Positions 47,296 through 55,529 of a DNA stretch of 64,000 bases are shown here, piece after piece. Position 1 is the stretch's first letter. The number at the start of each line of letters is the position of its first letter. The stretch comes from Streptomyces lunaelactis. Its GTDB lineage: Bacteria; Actinomycetota; Actinomycetes; Streptomycetales; Streptomycetaceae. Below the pieces are notes generated by a model. It was not told where the DNA came from. It was given only the letters and a program-made list of their open reading frames with translations, and ran no database searches. The stretch spans positions 7,440,001 to 7,504,000 of the forward strand of contig NZ_CP026304.1 in NCBI RefSeq assembly GCF_003054555.1, written 5' to 3'. The translations under genes and the position numbers were made by a program.

Positions 47296-48543
47296 TCAGA
47301 CGCCGAAGGCCGCCGGATAGCGAATCGTGCCCTGCGGCACACCCCCGGAACCGTCGAGCACGAGGACCATCATGGCTTCGTCGGGCACCTCGAAGGTTGG
47401 CCTGATCGAGTACCGCGAGGCCGCTTCGAAGCCGAACCTCGGGTAGTAGCCGGGATGCCCGAGGAGAAGAACGAGCCTCTCCCCGCGCACCCTGGCCAGA
47501 TCCAGCACGGCCCGGACGACCGCCTGGCCGGCGCCCTTGCGCTGATGCTCGGGAGCCACCGCGACGGGCGCCAGTGCCACCGCGGGTACGTCCCCGACAT
47601 GGCACCGGGTGAGCAGCGCGTACGCCGCCACCGAGCCGTCCGCCGCCTCGGCGACGTACGACGTGCCGGGCAGCCAAGCGTCGCCGTCCAGGCGCAGCGC
47701 GTCGACCAGTCCCGCCTCCTCGGCGGTCGCGAAGGCCGCGGCGTTGATGGCCCGTACCACCGGAATGTCGGCCTCGGTCTCCGGCCTGGTGTGCCAGCGG
47801 GTGTCGGCGGGGCGCAGCACATGGCCGGTGTAGCCGTACTCCGTGCCGTGGTCACGGCGCATGCCGATCTCCGCCCGGGTGGCGGCGAGCGCCTGCGCCA
47901 TGCCGGGAGCCGTGGCATCCGCGGTCTCGGCCCGCTCGCCGAGCGGTCCGTAGTACTCGTCCCAGTCGCTCTCGGGCTGGCGGTGCACGCCCAGGACGTT
48001 GTAGCCCGCCGTGACCGCCGCCGCGGTGTTCCCGGCGGTGGTGCGCAGCGCGTAGTGCTGGTCCCAGAAGGCGCGGGCCTCGGCCGAGGGCTCCTCGGCC
48101 GTCCACTCGCACTCGGTGAGGACCAGCGAACCGCCCGGCGCGAGCAGCCGCCGCCACCTCCGCAGAGCGGTGTCGAAGCCGATGTTGTACGCGGAGCTCT
48201 CCGCCCAGACGAGGTCGAACGAGCCGTCGGGGAAGGGGAGTTCGGCCATATCGGCCTTGACGGTACGGATCGTGTCACCGATCCCCCGGGCCTGGGTAGT
48301 GTGCCGCAGCTCGTCGAGGAACGGCTCGTGCAGATCGACCGCCGTCACCTGCGCACCGGCCTCGGCGGCCAGCAGCAGGGCGGACCGGCCCGGGCCGCAG
48401 CCCAGATCGAGCACGCGCGGACGCTTCGGCAGCGGCCCGGCGAGGGCGAGCAGCCGACGGGAGGTGTTGTCGGAACCGGGGCCCTGCCGCGGAAGACCGT
48501 GGTGCAGGGCGAAGAAAGCGTCGTACAGAGCGTTGTCGGACAA
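47296..48543 (-). CDS. Fusion of SAM-dependent methyltransferase and GNAT acetyltransferase
   Basis: A 415-residue two-domain protein. Residues ~1-245 form a class I methyltransferase (VLDLGCGPGRSALLLAAEAGAQVTAVDL and DGSFDLVWAES), and ~260-400 a GNAT domain with VAVAPEHQRKGAGQAVVRAVLDLAR as the acetyl-CoA loop and GHPGYYPRFGFE as the closing motif. The substrate is unknown; the fusion suggests two consecutive modifications of one small molecule or protein. The start is TTG 48543 with AAGGG nine bases upstream. A 24-codon ORF precedes it at 48589-48663. Confidence 0.82.
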   Translation of the reverse strand: MSDNALYDAFFALHHGLPRQGPGSDNTSRRLLALAGPLPKRPRVLDLGCGPGRSALLLAAEAGAQVTAVDLHEPFLDELRHTTQARGIGDTIRTVKADMAELPFPDGSFDLVWAESSAYNIGFDTALRRWRRLLAPGGSLVLTECEWTAEEPSAEARAFWDQHYALRTTAGNTAAAVTAGYNVLGVHRQPESDWDEYYGPLGERAETADATAPGMAQALAATRAEIGMRRDHGTEYGYTGHVLRPADTRWHTRPETEADIPVVRAINAAAFATAEEAGLVDALRLDGDAWLPGTSYVAEAADGSVAAYALLTRCHVGDVPAVALAPVAVAPEHQRKGAGQAVVRAVLDLARVRGERLVLLLGHPGYYPRFGFEAASRYSIRPTFEVPDEAMMVLVLDGSGGVPQGTIRYPAAFGV

Positions 48544-48588
48544 CGTGGGAACCCTTGAGTGTGTGCGGGCTCCGGCCGACGTACGGAA

Positions 48589-48663
48589 TCAGGCCGGCCG
48601 GGAGCCCGGAAGCCGAGGATGGACCGGGCGGCTGCGCGGGGCAGCCTTCACTGCGACGGTCAT
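48589..48663 (-). CDS. Possible 24-codon leader ORF upstream of the methyltransferase-GNAT gene
   Basis: An ATG at 48663 with GAGAGGAGCTGAGG upstream, a better ribosome site than the main gene has, opens a basic, Pro/Arg-rich 24-codon frame (MTVAVKAAPRSRPVHPRL...) ending 45 bases before the TTG of the next gene. It may be a leader peptide or a free small protein; there is no amino-acid run that points to attenuation. Confidence 0.4.
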   Translation of the reverse strand: MTVAVKAAPRSRPVHPRLPGSRPA

Positions 48664-48753
48664 CAACCTCAGCTCCTCTCAAGCGCGGTGAGGCTCCCAT
48701 GCCTCTGCGAAAACACTAACAGCCGCCAGTGACACGGGTCTCAGTGCCTCGCC

Positions 48754-49695
48754 TCAGTGGCAGAGCCTCGCCTCGTGCTCCGCGTGGCCGACGGGCTCCA
48801 GCTGGAAGGTGCAGTGCTCGACATCGAAGTGATCGCCGATGCACCCCTGCAGATCGTGCAGCATCCTCTCGTGCCCAACCGCGGACAGGACGTCCTGGCT
48901 CACCACCACATGCGCGGAGAGGACCGGCATCCCGGAGGTGATCGTCCAGGCGTGCAGATCGTGCACGTCCTCCACACCGCGCAGGGCCACTATGTGCGCC
49001 CGCACCTCGCCCATGTCGACGCCTTTGGGGGCCGCCTCCAGCAGGACGTTGAGGGTCTCCCCCAGCAGCTTCCAGGTGCGCGGCACGATCATGAGGCCGA
49101 TGACCAGGGACGCGATCGGGTCCGCGGTCTGCCAGCCCGTGGCGATGATGATGCCGGCCGAGACCAGCACCGTGAGCGAACCGAGCGTGTCCGCGAGCAC
49201 CTCGAGATACGCCCCGCGCACATTGAGGCTCTCCTTCTGGCCCCGCACCAGCAGGGAGAGCGAGATCATGTTGGCGACAAGACCGATCAGGGCGAAGGCG
49301 ATGGTCAGGCCGCCCTTGGTCTCGGCCGGGGTGATGAAGCGCTGCACCGCCTCGTACAGCAGATAGCCGCCGACGCCGATCAACAGCAGACAGTTGGCCA
49401 GGGCGGCGAGGATCTCGGCGCGTGCGAAGCCGAAGGTGCGGTTCAGTCCGGCCGGCCGGTTGGCGAAATGGATCGCCAGCAGCGCCATCCCGAGACCGAC
49501 CGCGTCCGTCGCCATATGCGCGGCGTCGGCGATCAGGGCGAGGGAGTCGGAGAGGATGCCGCCGACGATCTCCAGGACCATCACGCCCAGCGTGATCGAC
49601 AGCGCGATGCGAAGGCGTCCCTTGTAGGCCGCGGCCGCGGTGCCCGTTGGCGGCGGTCCGCCGTGCGCATGCCCGTGGTCGTGCCCAGCCCCCAT
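48754..49695 (-). CDS. Cation diffusion facilitator family transporter (zinc type)
   Basis: A 313-residue CDF protein with a His-rich N-terminus (GHDHGHAHG), six membrane helices and the zinc-site motifs SLALIADAAHMATDAVGLGMALLA (helix 2) and YLEVLADTLGSLTVLVSAG (helix 5). The cytosolic C-terminal domain has VHDLHAWTITSGMPVLSAHVVV and a Cys-His ending. It resembles CzcD/ZitB more than the transporter at 19214, so the window has two different CDFs. A run of ATG-GAC upstream (49696-49720, GGAGGCGTCCTC-type dyad) may carry a metalloregulator site. Confidence 0.9.
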   Translation of the reverse strand: MGAGHDHGHAHGGPPPTGTAAAAYKGRLRIALSITLGVMVLEIVGGILSDSLALIADAAHMATDAVGLGMALLAIHFANRPAGLNRTFGFARAEILAALANCLLLIGVGGYLLYEAVQRFITPAETKGGLTIAFALIGLVANMISLSLLVRGQKESLNVRGAYLEVLADTLGSLTVLVSAGIIIATGWQTADPIASLVIGLMIVPRTWKLLGETLNVLLEAAPKGVDMGEVRAHIVALRGVEDVHDLHAWTITSGMPVLSAHVVVSQDVLSAVGHERMLHDLQGCIGDHFDVEHCTFQLEPVGHAEHEARLCH

Positions 49696-49836
49696 GAGGA
49701 CGCCTCCTGGTCGTCGGAACGATCTGCCGAGACCTCAGTCAACTACGGGTGGGGGGTATCGAGCAACACGGGACTGAACACCGTTGTCAACTCGCCTGAC
49801 CTGCGGAAATGACCGCAGGTCAGGACTCTGACAAGA

Positions 49837-50817
49837 TCACTTGATACGGGCGTCGGGGTGCCGGAGGCACCAGCCCTCCCACGCCGAATCGACCATCTCG
49901 CGTACCCCTCGCGAAGCCGTCCAGCCCAGCTCCTTGGAGATCAGGTCGACCGAGGCGACGGCCTTCGCGGCATCGCCCGGACGGCGCGGCTCGACGACCG
50001 GCTCGTCGGTGTACCCGGTGACGTCGGCCACCAGATCGGCGAGCTCGCGTACCGAGACACCCACCCCGCGGCCGATGTTGACCGTCAGATCCCCGGCGTC
50101 CTGCTCGGCAAGCCGGCGGGCGACCGCGAGATGGGCGTCCGCCAGATCCGAGACATGGATGTAGTCACGGATGCAGGTGCCGTCCGGGGTCGCGTAGTCG
50201 GCGCCGAAAATCCGCGGCGCCTCACCGCGGGTGATCCGGTCGAAGAACATCGGAATGATGTTGAACACCCCGGTGTCGGCCAGTTCCGGCCGATCGGCGC
50301 CCGCCACATTGAAATAGCGCAGACAGGCGGTGGACAGCGAGTGTGCCCGGCCGGTGGCCCGCACCAGCCACTCGCCCGCGAGCTTGGTCTCGCCGTACGG
50401 ATTGATCGGCTCACAGGGAGCGGACTCGGGGATCAGCTCCATGTCCGGTATCCCGTACACGGCGGCGGAGGAGGAGAACAGGAACCGCTGCACACCCGCC
50501 GCGACGACCGCTTCGAGCAGCACCGTCAGCCCGTGCAGATTCTCCCGGTAGTAGAGCAGTGGCTGCTCGACGGACTGTCCGACCTGCTTCTTCGCCGCGA
50601 GATGTACGACACCGGTGACAGCGTGCTCGGCCAGGGTGCGATCGAGCAGTTCCCGGTCCAGGATCGCCCCGCGCACCAGGGGGATCTCCGCAGGCAGCCG
50701 ATCGGTGATCCCCGACGAGACGTCGTCGAGGACCACGACCCGCTCACCTGCCGCCGTCATGGCCCGCGCCACATGCGCCCCGATGTACCCCGCCCCACCT
50801 GTGATCAGCCACGTCAT
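49837..50817 (-). CDS. galE: UDP-glucose 4-epimerase
   Basis: A 326-residue short-chain dehydrogenase of the extended class: WLITGGAGYIGAHVARAM binds NAD, the catalytic Ser is in FSSSAAVYG and the Tyr-Lys pair in NPYGETKLAGEW; DYIHVSDLADAHLAV is typical of GalE. It interconverts UDP-glucose and UDP-galactose. It is divergent from the CDP-alcohol operon and may supply the sugar donor for the GT2 enzyme encoded there. Confidence 0.9.
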   Translation of the reverse strand: MTWLITGGAGYIGAHVARAMTAAGERVVVLDDVSSGITDRLPAEIPLVRGAILDRELLDRTLAEHAVTGVVHLAAKKQVGQSVEQPLLYYRENLHGLTVLLEAVVAAGVQRFLFSSSAAVYGIPDMELIPESAPCEPINPYGETKLAGEWLVRATGRAHSLSTACLRYFNVAGADRPELADTGVFNIIPMFFDRITRGEAPRIFGADYATPDGTCIRDYIHVSDLADAHLAVARRLAEQDAGDLTVNIGRGVGVSVRELADLVADVTGYTDEPVVEPRRPGDAAKAVASVDLISKELGWTASRGVREMVDSAWEGWCLRHPDARIK

Positions 50818-50829
50818 GCCGACCACCCT

Positions 50830-50884
50830 AGGCCCTGTCCGGCGGATCTTGCCGGGCTCCGGCCCGATCGTCGGGACAGGACCT
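50830..50884. repeat. Imperfect inverted repeat upstream of galE
   Basis: AGGCCCTGTCCGG (50830-50842) pairs with TCGGGACAGGACCT (50871-50884) with two mismatches, enclosing GGATCTTGCCGGGCTCCGG. The sequence resembles terminal repeats I associate with Streptomyces insertion elements, but no second end or gene is present. The rest of 50885-51099 is ordinary divergent promoter DNA, less GC-rich near 50930-51030. Confidence 0.35.
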
Positions 50885-51099
50885 GGGCCCTCGCCCCCGC
50901 GGTTTGTGGGGCGAGGCATGGATCGACGATGATGATCTCGATGGGCCGCCTTGGGGGGCCGGTCCATGTCGAGCGGGGACGTAAACGGCCGGTGAATTCC
51001 CGCATAGGTACATCCGATAGCCTCTGCCGACGTGCCGCCGCCCATATACGGGCCGAGCCGCCGCGCACCCGCACCGTCAGCTCCAAGGAGTGAGTTCGT

Positions 51100-52986
51100 C
51101 TGTCGACCGCAATCCTCACCGGTCCGCCGGTACCCGGATCGTCGCTCGAGGGCGATCTGCGGGCGCTGGGTTTTGACGTACGGATCGCCTCAGGCACCGA
51201 GGACACCGCAGCACTGATCGCCGCAGTCCCGGGCGCCGACCGCGTCGCCGTCGTCGACCCCCGCTTCGTCGGGCACGTACACGCTCTGCGACTGGCGCTG
51301 ACCGACCCGCGCTTCCCCGCGGCCGCGGTCGCGGGCGCACTGACGGTGCAGCCGGAGGCCAGGCCCGCTCTGGTCCGGGCCCTGTCGGCAGCGCCGGGCA
51401 GCGGCGTCCCCGCAGGTGGCGTCGGAGCGCAGGCGGGCAACGCGGCCGACGACGGGGACACCTTGTCGGCGGTCCAGGCCGCGCGGAGCCCCGTAGTGAC
51501 CGACGCGCTCGCCGAGGCCCTCGACGCCGACGGTACGGCCGTGTACCGGCCCGAGCTCGGATCGCTCGTGGCGACCGTGCCCGGTGACCCCCAGGCCCGC
51601 AACGAGGCCCGGCAGGCCGTCACCGCCGTCGACGACGAAGCCGTACGGCTGCGCTCCGCCGTGAAGGCCCGCGACGGGTTCTTCACCACGTTCTGCATCA
51701 GCCCGTACTCGCGCTACCTCGCCCGCTGGTGCGCCCGTCGCGGACTGACCCCCAACCAGGTCACCACCGCCTCACTGCTCACCGCGCTCGTCGCGGCCGG
51801 CAGCGCGGCCACCGGCACCCGCGCCGGCTACATCGCCGCCGGCCTGCTGCTGCTCTTCTCCTTCGTCCTGGACTGCACCGACGGGCAGCTCGCCCGCTAC
51901 TCGCTCCAGTACTCGACGATGGGCGCCTGGCTGGACGCGACCTTCGACCGCGCCAAGGAATACGCGTACTACGCGGGACTCGCGGTCGGTGCCGCCCGCG
52001 GCGGCGACGACGTCTGGGCGCTCGCCCTCGGCGCGATGATCCTGCAGACCTGCCGGCACGTCGTCGACTTCTCCTTCAACGAGGCGAACCACGACGCGAC
52101 CGCCGCCGGTAAATCTGTTACCGGCAGCCCCACCGCGGCCCTCTCCGACAAGCTCGACAGCATCGGCTGGACGGTCTGGGTGCGCCGGATGATCGTGCTG
52201 CCGATCGGCGAGCGCTGGGCGATGATCGCCGTGCTCACCGCCGTCACCACCCCCCGGATCGTCTTCTGCGCCCTGCTGATCGGCTGCGGCCTCGCGGCCT
52301 GCTACACCACCGCGGGCCGTGTTCTGCGCTCGCTGACCCGCAAGGCCCGTCGGACGGACCGCGCCGCCCAGGCGCTCGCGGACCTCGCCGACTCCGGCCC
52401 GCTCGCCGAAGCCGTCGCCGGCGGCTTCAAGCAGCGTGCTCGGAGCTTTCCCGGATTCCTGCCGCTCGCGATCGCGCTGCTGGGCGGCACCGTGCTGGTG
52501 GCGACCGCCGCCTTCACCGACTACGGCAGCCTCTGGCCGGCCGTCGCCGCCGTGATCTACGTCGTCACCTCGGGTCTGGCTGTTGCCCGCCCTCTCAAGG
52601 GCGCGCTCGACTGGCTCGTACCGCCGGTGTTCCGCGCGGCCGAGTACTGCACCGTCCTGGTGCTCGCGGCCCACGCCGATGTGAACGGGGCGTTGCCCGC
52701 GGCCTTCGGTCTGGTTGCGGCGGTCGCCTACCATCACTACGACACGGTGTACCGCATCCGCGGCGGTACGGGCGCGCCCCCGCACTGGCTGGTGCGGGCG
52801 ATCGGCGGACACGAAGGACGGATCCTGGCCGTCGTGCTGGCGGCCGCCCTGCTCAACAGCTCGGACTTCACCCTCGCGCTCACGGCCCTCGCTGTGGCCG
52901 TCGCGCTCGTGGTGCTCGTCGAGAGCATCCGCTTCTGGGTGTCCTCCGGAGCACCCGCCGTACATGACGAAGGAGAACCCGCATGA
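51100..52986 (+). CDS. CDP-alcohol phosphotransferase with degenerate nucleotidyltransferase-like N-terminus and C-terminal membrane domain (DUF5941)
   Basis: A 628-residue membrane protein starting at a rare CTG (AAGGAG nine bases upstream; no ATG/GTG/TTG in frame before 51346, which would cut into the N-terminal domain). Residues 1-~190 look like a nucleotidyltransferase that has lost its GxGxR/K signature. The linker KARDGFFTTFCISPYSRYLARW leads into a CDP-alcohol phosphotransferase with a complete DCTDGQLARYSLQYSTMGAWLDATFD motif (about 265). More helices follow. The layout mirrors bifunctional inositol-phosphate cytidylyltransferase/DIPP synthases. First gene of the seven-gene operon, coupled to the next by ATGA overlap. 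Confidence 0.85.
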   Translation: MSTAILTGPPVPGSSLEGDLRALGFDVRIASGTEDTAALIAAVPGADRVAVVDPRFVGHVHALRLALTDPRFPAAAVAGALTVQPEARPALVRALSAAPGSGVPAGGVGAQAGNAADDGDTLSAVQAARSPVVTDALAEALDADGTAVYRPELGSLVATVPGDPQARNEARQAVTAVDDEAVRLRSAVKARDGFFTTFCISPYSRYLARWCARRGLTPNQVTTASLLTALVAAGSAATGTRAGYIAAGLLLLFSFVLDCTDGQLARYSLQYSTMGAWLDATFDRAKEYAYYAGLAVGAARGGDDVWALALGAMILQTCRHVVDFSFNEANHDATAAGKSVTGSPTAALSDKLDSIGWTVWVRRMIVLPIGERWAMIAVLTAVTTPRIVFCALLIGCGLAACYTTAGRVLRSLTRKARRTDRAAQALADLADSGPLAEAVAGGFKQRARSFPGFLPLAIALLGGTVLVATAAFTDYGSLWPAVAAVIYVVTSGLAVARPLKGALDWLVPPVFRAAEYCTVLVLAAHADVNGALPAAFGLVAAVAYHHYDTVYRIRGGTGAPPHWLVRAIGGHEGRILAVVLAAALLNSSDFTLALTALAVAVALVVLVESIRFWVSSGAPAVHDEGEPA

Positions 52987-53720
52987 TCGGCCTCGTACTG
53001 GCAGCCGGTGCCGGACGGCGTCTTCGCCCCTACACCGACACGCTCCCGAAGGCCCTCGTGCCCGTCGACGGCGACACCACCGTCCTCGACCTCACCCTGG
53101 GGAACTTCGCGGAGATCGGGCTCACCGAGGCCGCCATCGTCGTCGGCTACCGCAAGGAAGCCGTCTACGAGCGCAAGGCAGCCCTGGAGGCGAAGTACGG
53201 CCTGAAGCTGACCCTCGTCGACAACGACAAGGCCGAGGAGTGGAACAACGCCTACTCCCTGTGGTGCGCCCGTGACGTCATCAAGCAGGGCGTCATCCTC
53301 GCCAACGGCGACACCGTGCACCCGGTCTCCGTCGAGCGGACCCTGCTCGCCGCCCGCGGCAACGGCCAGAAGATCATCCTCGCCCTCGACGCGGTGAAGA
53401 ACCTCGCCGACGAGGAGATGAAGGTCATCACCGCCGAGGGCAAGGGCGTGCAGCGGATCACCAAGCTGATGGACCCGGCCACCGCCACGGGCGAGTACAT
53501 CGGCGTCACCCTCATCGAGCCCGAGGCCGCCGACGAGCTCGCCGACGCGCTGAAGGCCACCTTCGAGCGCGACCCCGACCTCTACTACGAGGACGGCTAT
53601 CAGGAGCTCGTGAACCGCGGCTTCACCGTGGACGTGGCCCCCATCGGCGACGTCAAGTGGGTCGAGATCGACAACCACGACGACCTCGCGAAGGGCCGTG
53701 AGATCGCGTGCCTGTACTGA
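52983..53720 (+). CDS. Nucleotidyltransferase (probable polyol-phosphate cytidylyltransferase)
   Basis: A 245-residue NTP transferase with the intact signature LAAGAGRRLRPYTDTLPKALVPV and the metal-binding Asp in ILANGDTVHP. It resembles choline-phosphate/inositol-phosphate cytidylyltransferases (LicC/IPCT-like). By context it would load a polyol phosphate, perhaps sn-glycerol-1-phosphate or inositol-1-phosphate, onto CMP for the two CDP-alcohol phosphotransferases in the operon. It starts inside the stop of the preceding gene (ATGA) and overlaps the next by 13 bases. Confidence 0.87.
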   Translation: MIGLVLAAGAGRRLRPYTDTLPKALVPVDGDTTVLDLTLGNFAEIGLTEAAIVVGYRKEAVYERKAALEAKYGLKLTLVDNDKAEEWNNAYSLWCARDVIKQGVILANGDTVHPVSVERTLLAARGNGQKIILALDAVKNLADEEMKVITAEGKGVQRITKLMDPATATGEYIGVTLIEPEAADELADALKATFERDPDLYYEDGYQELVNRGFTVDVAPIGDVKWVEIDNHDDLAKGREIACLY

Positions 53721-54769
53721 CCCGACTGATCCCGTCCCCGGTCGTCGTCGACATCGCACGCGGCGCCCTGGACGATCTGGCCGGCCTCCTGGCCGACCAG
53801 CGGATCTCCTCCTCCGGCAAGCTCGCGATCGCGATCAGCGGCGGCTCCGGCCAGGCGCTGCGCGAGAAGCTCTCGCCGGTGCTGCCGGGCGCCACCTGGT
53901 TCGAGGTCGCCGGCGGCACGATCGACTCCGCCGTCAAGCTCGCCGACGACATCAGGGGCAAGCGGTACGACGCCGTGGTCGGCCTCGGCGGCGGCAAGAT
54001 CATCGATGTCACGAAGTACGCGGCGGCCCGTGTCGGCCTGCCAATGGTGGCCGTCGCGACGAACCTCTCGCACGACGGCATCTGCTCCCCGGTCGCCACG
54101 CTGGACAACGACAACGGCCGCGGCTCCTACGGCGTCCCCACCCCCATCGCCATGGTCATCGACCTCGATGTCATCCGTGAGGCACCGGTCCGCTTCGTAC
54201 GCTCCGGCATCGGCGAGGCGATCTCCAACATCTCCGCGATCGCGGACTGGGAGCTGTCCCACCGCGTCAACGGCGAACCCGTCGACGGCCTCGCCGCCGC
54301 CATGGGCCGCACCGCCGGCGAGGCCGTACTGCGCCACCCGGGAGGGGTCGGCGACGACGAGTTCCTCACGGTCCTCGCCGAGGCGCTCGTGCTCTCCGGC
54401 ATCGCGATGTCGATCAGCGGGGACACCCGCCCCTCGTCCGGCGCCTGCCACGAGATCAGCCACGCCTTCGACCTGCTCCACCCCGAACGCGCCGCCAGCC
54501 ACGGCGAGCAGGTCGGCCTGGGCGCCGCCTTCGCCATGCACCTGCGCGGTGCGCACGACCTGTCCGGACTCTTCGCCGAGGTGCTGCGCAGGCACGGCCT
54601 GCCGGTGCTGCCCGAGGAGATCGGCTTCAGCGTGGACGAGTTCGTCAGAGCCGTCGATTACGCACCGCAGACCCGACCGGGCCGCTTCACCATCCTTGAG
54701 CACCTCGACCTCTCCACCGACCAGATCAGGGACGCGTACGCCGACTATGCCAAGACCATCAGTAGCTGA
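53708..54769 (+). CDS. sn-Glycerol-1-phosphate dehydrogenase-like enzyme (iron-containing ADH superfamily)
   Basis: A 353-residue enzyme of the iron/zinc alcohol dehydrogenase fold. GGGKIIDVTKYAA (about 95-107) binds NAD(P); TNLSHDGICSP (Asp about 121), HEISHAFDLL (about 247) and ASHGEQVGLG (about 263) supply the metal ligands. SHDG-x-x-SP is the form seen in archaeal EgsA-type glycerol-1-phosphate dehydrogenases rather than the SMDGY form of Bacillus AraM. It would reduce dihydroxyacetone phosphate to sn-glycerol-1-phosphate, the stereoisomer not used in bacterial phospholipids. GTG start within the previous gene; 23-base overlap with the next. Confidence 0.85.
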   Translation: MPVLTRLIPSPVVVDIARGALDDLAGLLADQRISSSGKLAIAISGGSGQALREKLSPVLPGATWFEVAGGTIDSAVKLADDIRGKRYDAVVGLGGGKIIDVTKYAAARVGLPMVAVATNLSHDGICSPVATLDNDNGRGSYGVPTPIAMVIDLDVIREAPVRFVRSGIGEAISNISAIADWELSHRVNGEPVDGLAAAMGRTAGEAVLRHPGGVGDDEFLTVLAEALVLSGIAMSISGDTRPSSGACHEISHAFDLLHPERAASHGEQVGLGAAFAMHLRGAHDLSGLFAEVLRRHGLPVLPEEIGFSVDEFVRAVDYAPQTRPGRFTILEHLDLSTDQIRDAYADYAKTISS

Positions 54770-55529
54770 ACTCCGTCCGGTCGTTCACCCGGAGGGAGTG
54801 AAGGACCGGCGAAGCGGCGAGCACTGGGCCGGGCGCATGTACATGCGAGAGATCTCGCTGCACATCGACCCGTACCTGGTCAACACCAAGATCACGCCCA
54901 ACCAGCTCACCTACCTCATGATCGTGGTGGGTGTGCTCGGCGGCGCTGCCCTGCTGATCCCGGGACTGACCGGCGCGATCCTCGCGGTGGTGCTCTTCCA
55001 GATCTATCTGCTGCTCGACTGTGTCGACGGTGAGGTCGCCCGCTGGCGCAAGCAGACCTCGATCACCGGCGTCTACCTCGACCGGATCGGCCACTACCTC
55101 TGTGAGGCGGCCCTGCTGGTCGGCTTCGGCATCCGCGGCGCCGATGTCTTCCACCAGGACGGCGCCACCAACTGGCTGTGGGCCTTCCTCGGCACCGTCG
55201 CCGCGCTCGGCGCCATCCTGATCAAGGCCGAGACGGACCTGGTCGACGTGGCCCGCCAGCGCAGCGGACTGCCCGCCGTCAAGGACGAGGCCGCCGTGCC
55301 GCGCTCCTCCGGTCTGGCGGTGGCCCGCCGTGCCGCGGCCGCGCTGAAGTTCCACCGGCTCGTCGGCGGCATCGAGGCCAGCCTCTTCATCCTGGTCGTG
55401 GCCATCCTCGACAAGGTCCAGGGCGATCTGTTCTTCACCCGCCTCGGCATCGCTGTCCTGGCCGGCATCGCCGTCGTCCAGACGCTGCTGCACCTGGTGT
55501 CGATCCTCGCATCCAGCAGGCTCAAGTGA
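54747..55529 (+). CDS. CDP-alcohol phosphatidyltransferase family protein with altered final motif residue
   Basis: A 260-residue membrane enzyme (about six helices). The family motif reads DCVDGEVARWRKQTSITGVYLDRIGH: all residues fit D-x2-DG-x2-AR-x8-G-x3-D-x3-D except the last Asp, which is His. That Asp is considered the catalytic base in this family, so the enzyme may use His, have different chemistry, or be inactive. It starts at ATG 54747 inside the dehydrogenase gene and its stop overlaps the GTG of the glycosyltransferase gene. Confidence 0.87.
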   Translation: MPRPSVAELRPVVHPEGVKDRRSGEHWAGRMYMREISLHIDPYLVNTKITPNQLTYLMIVVGVLGGAALLIPGLTGAILAVVLFQIYLLLDCVDGEVARWRKQTSITGVYLDRIGHYLCEAALLVGFGIRGADVFHQDGATNWLWAFLGTVAALGAILIKAETDLVDVARQRSGLPAVKDEAAVPRSSGLAVARRAAAALKFHRLVGGIEASLFILVVAILDKVQGDLFFTRLGIAVLAGIAVVQTLLHLVSILASSRLK

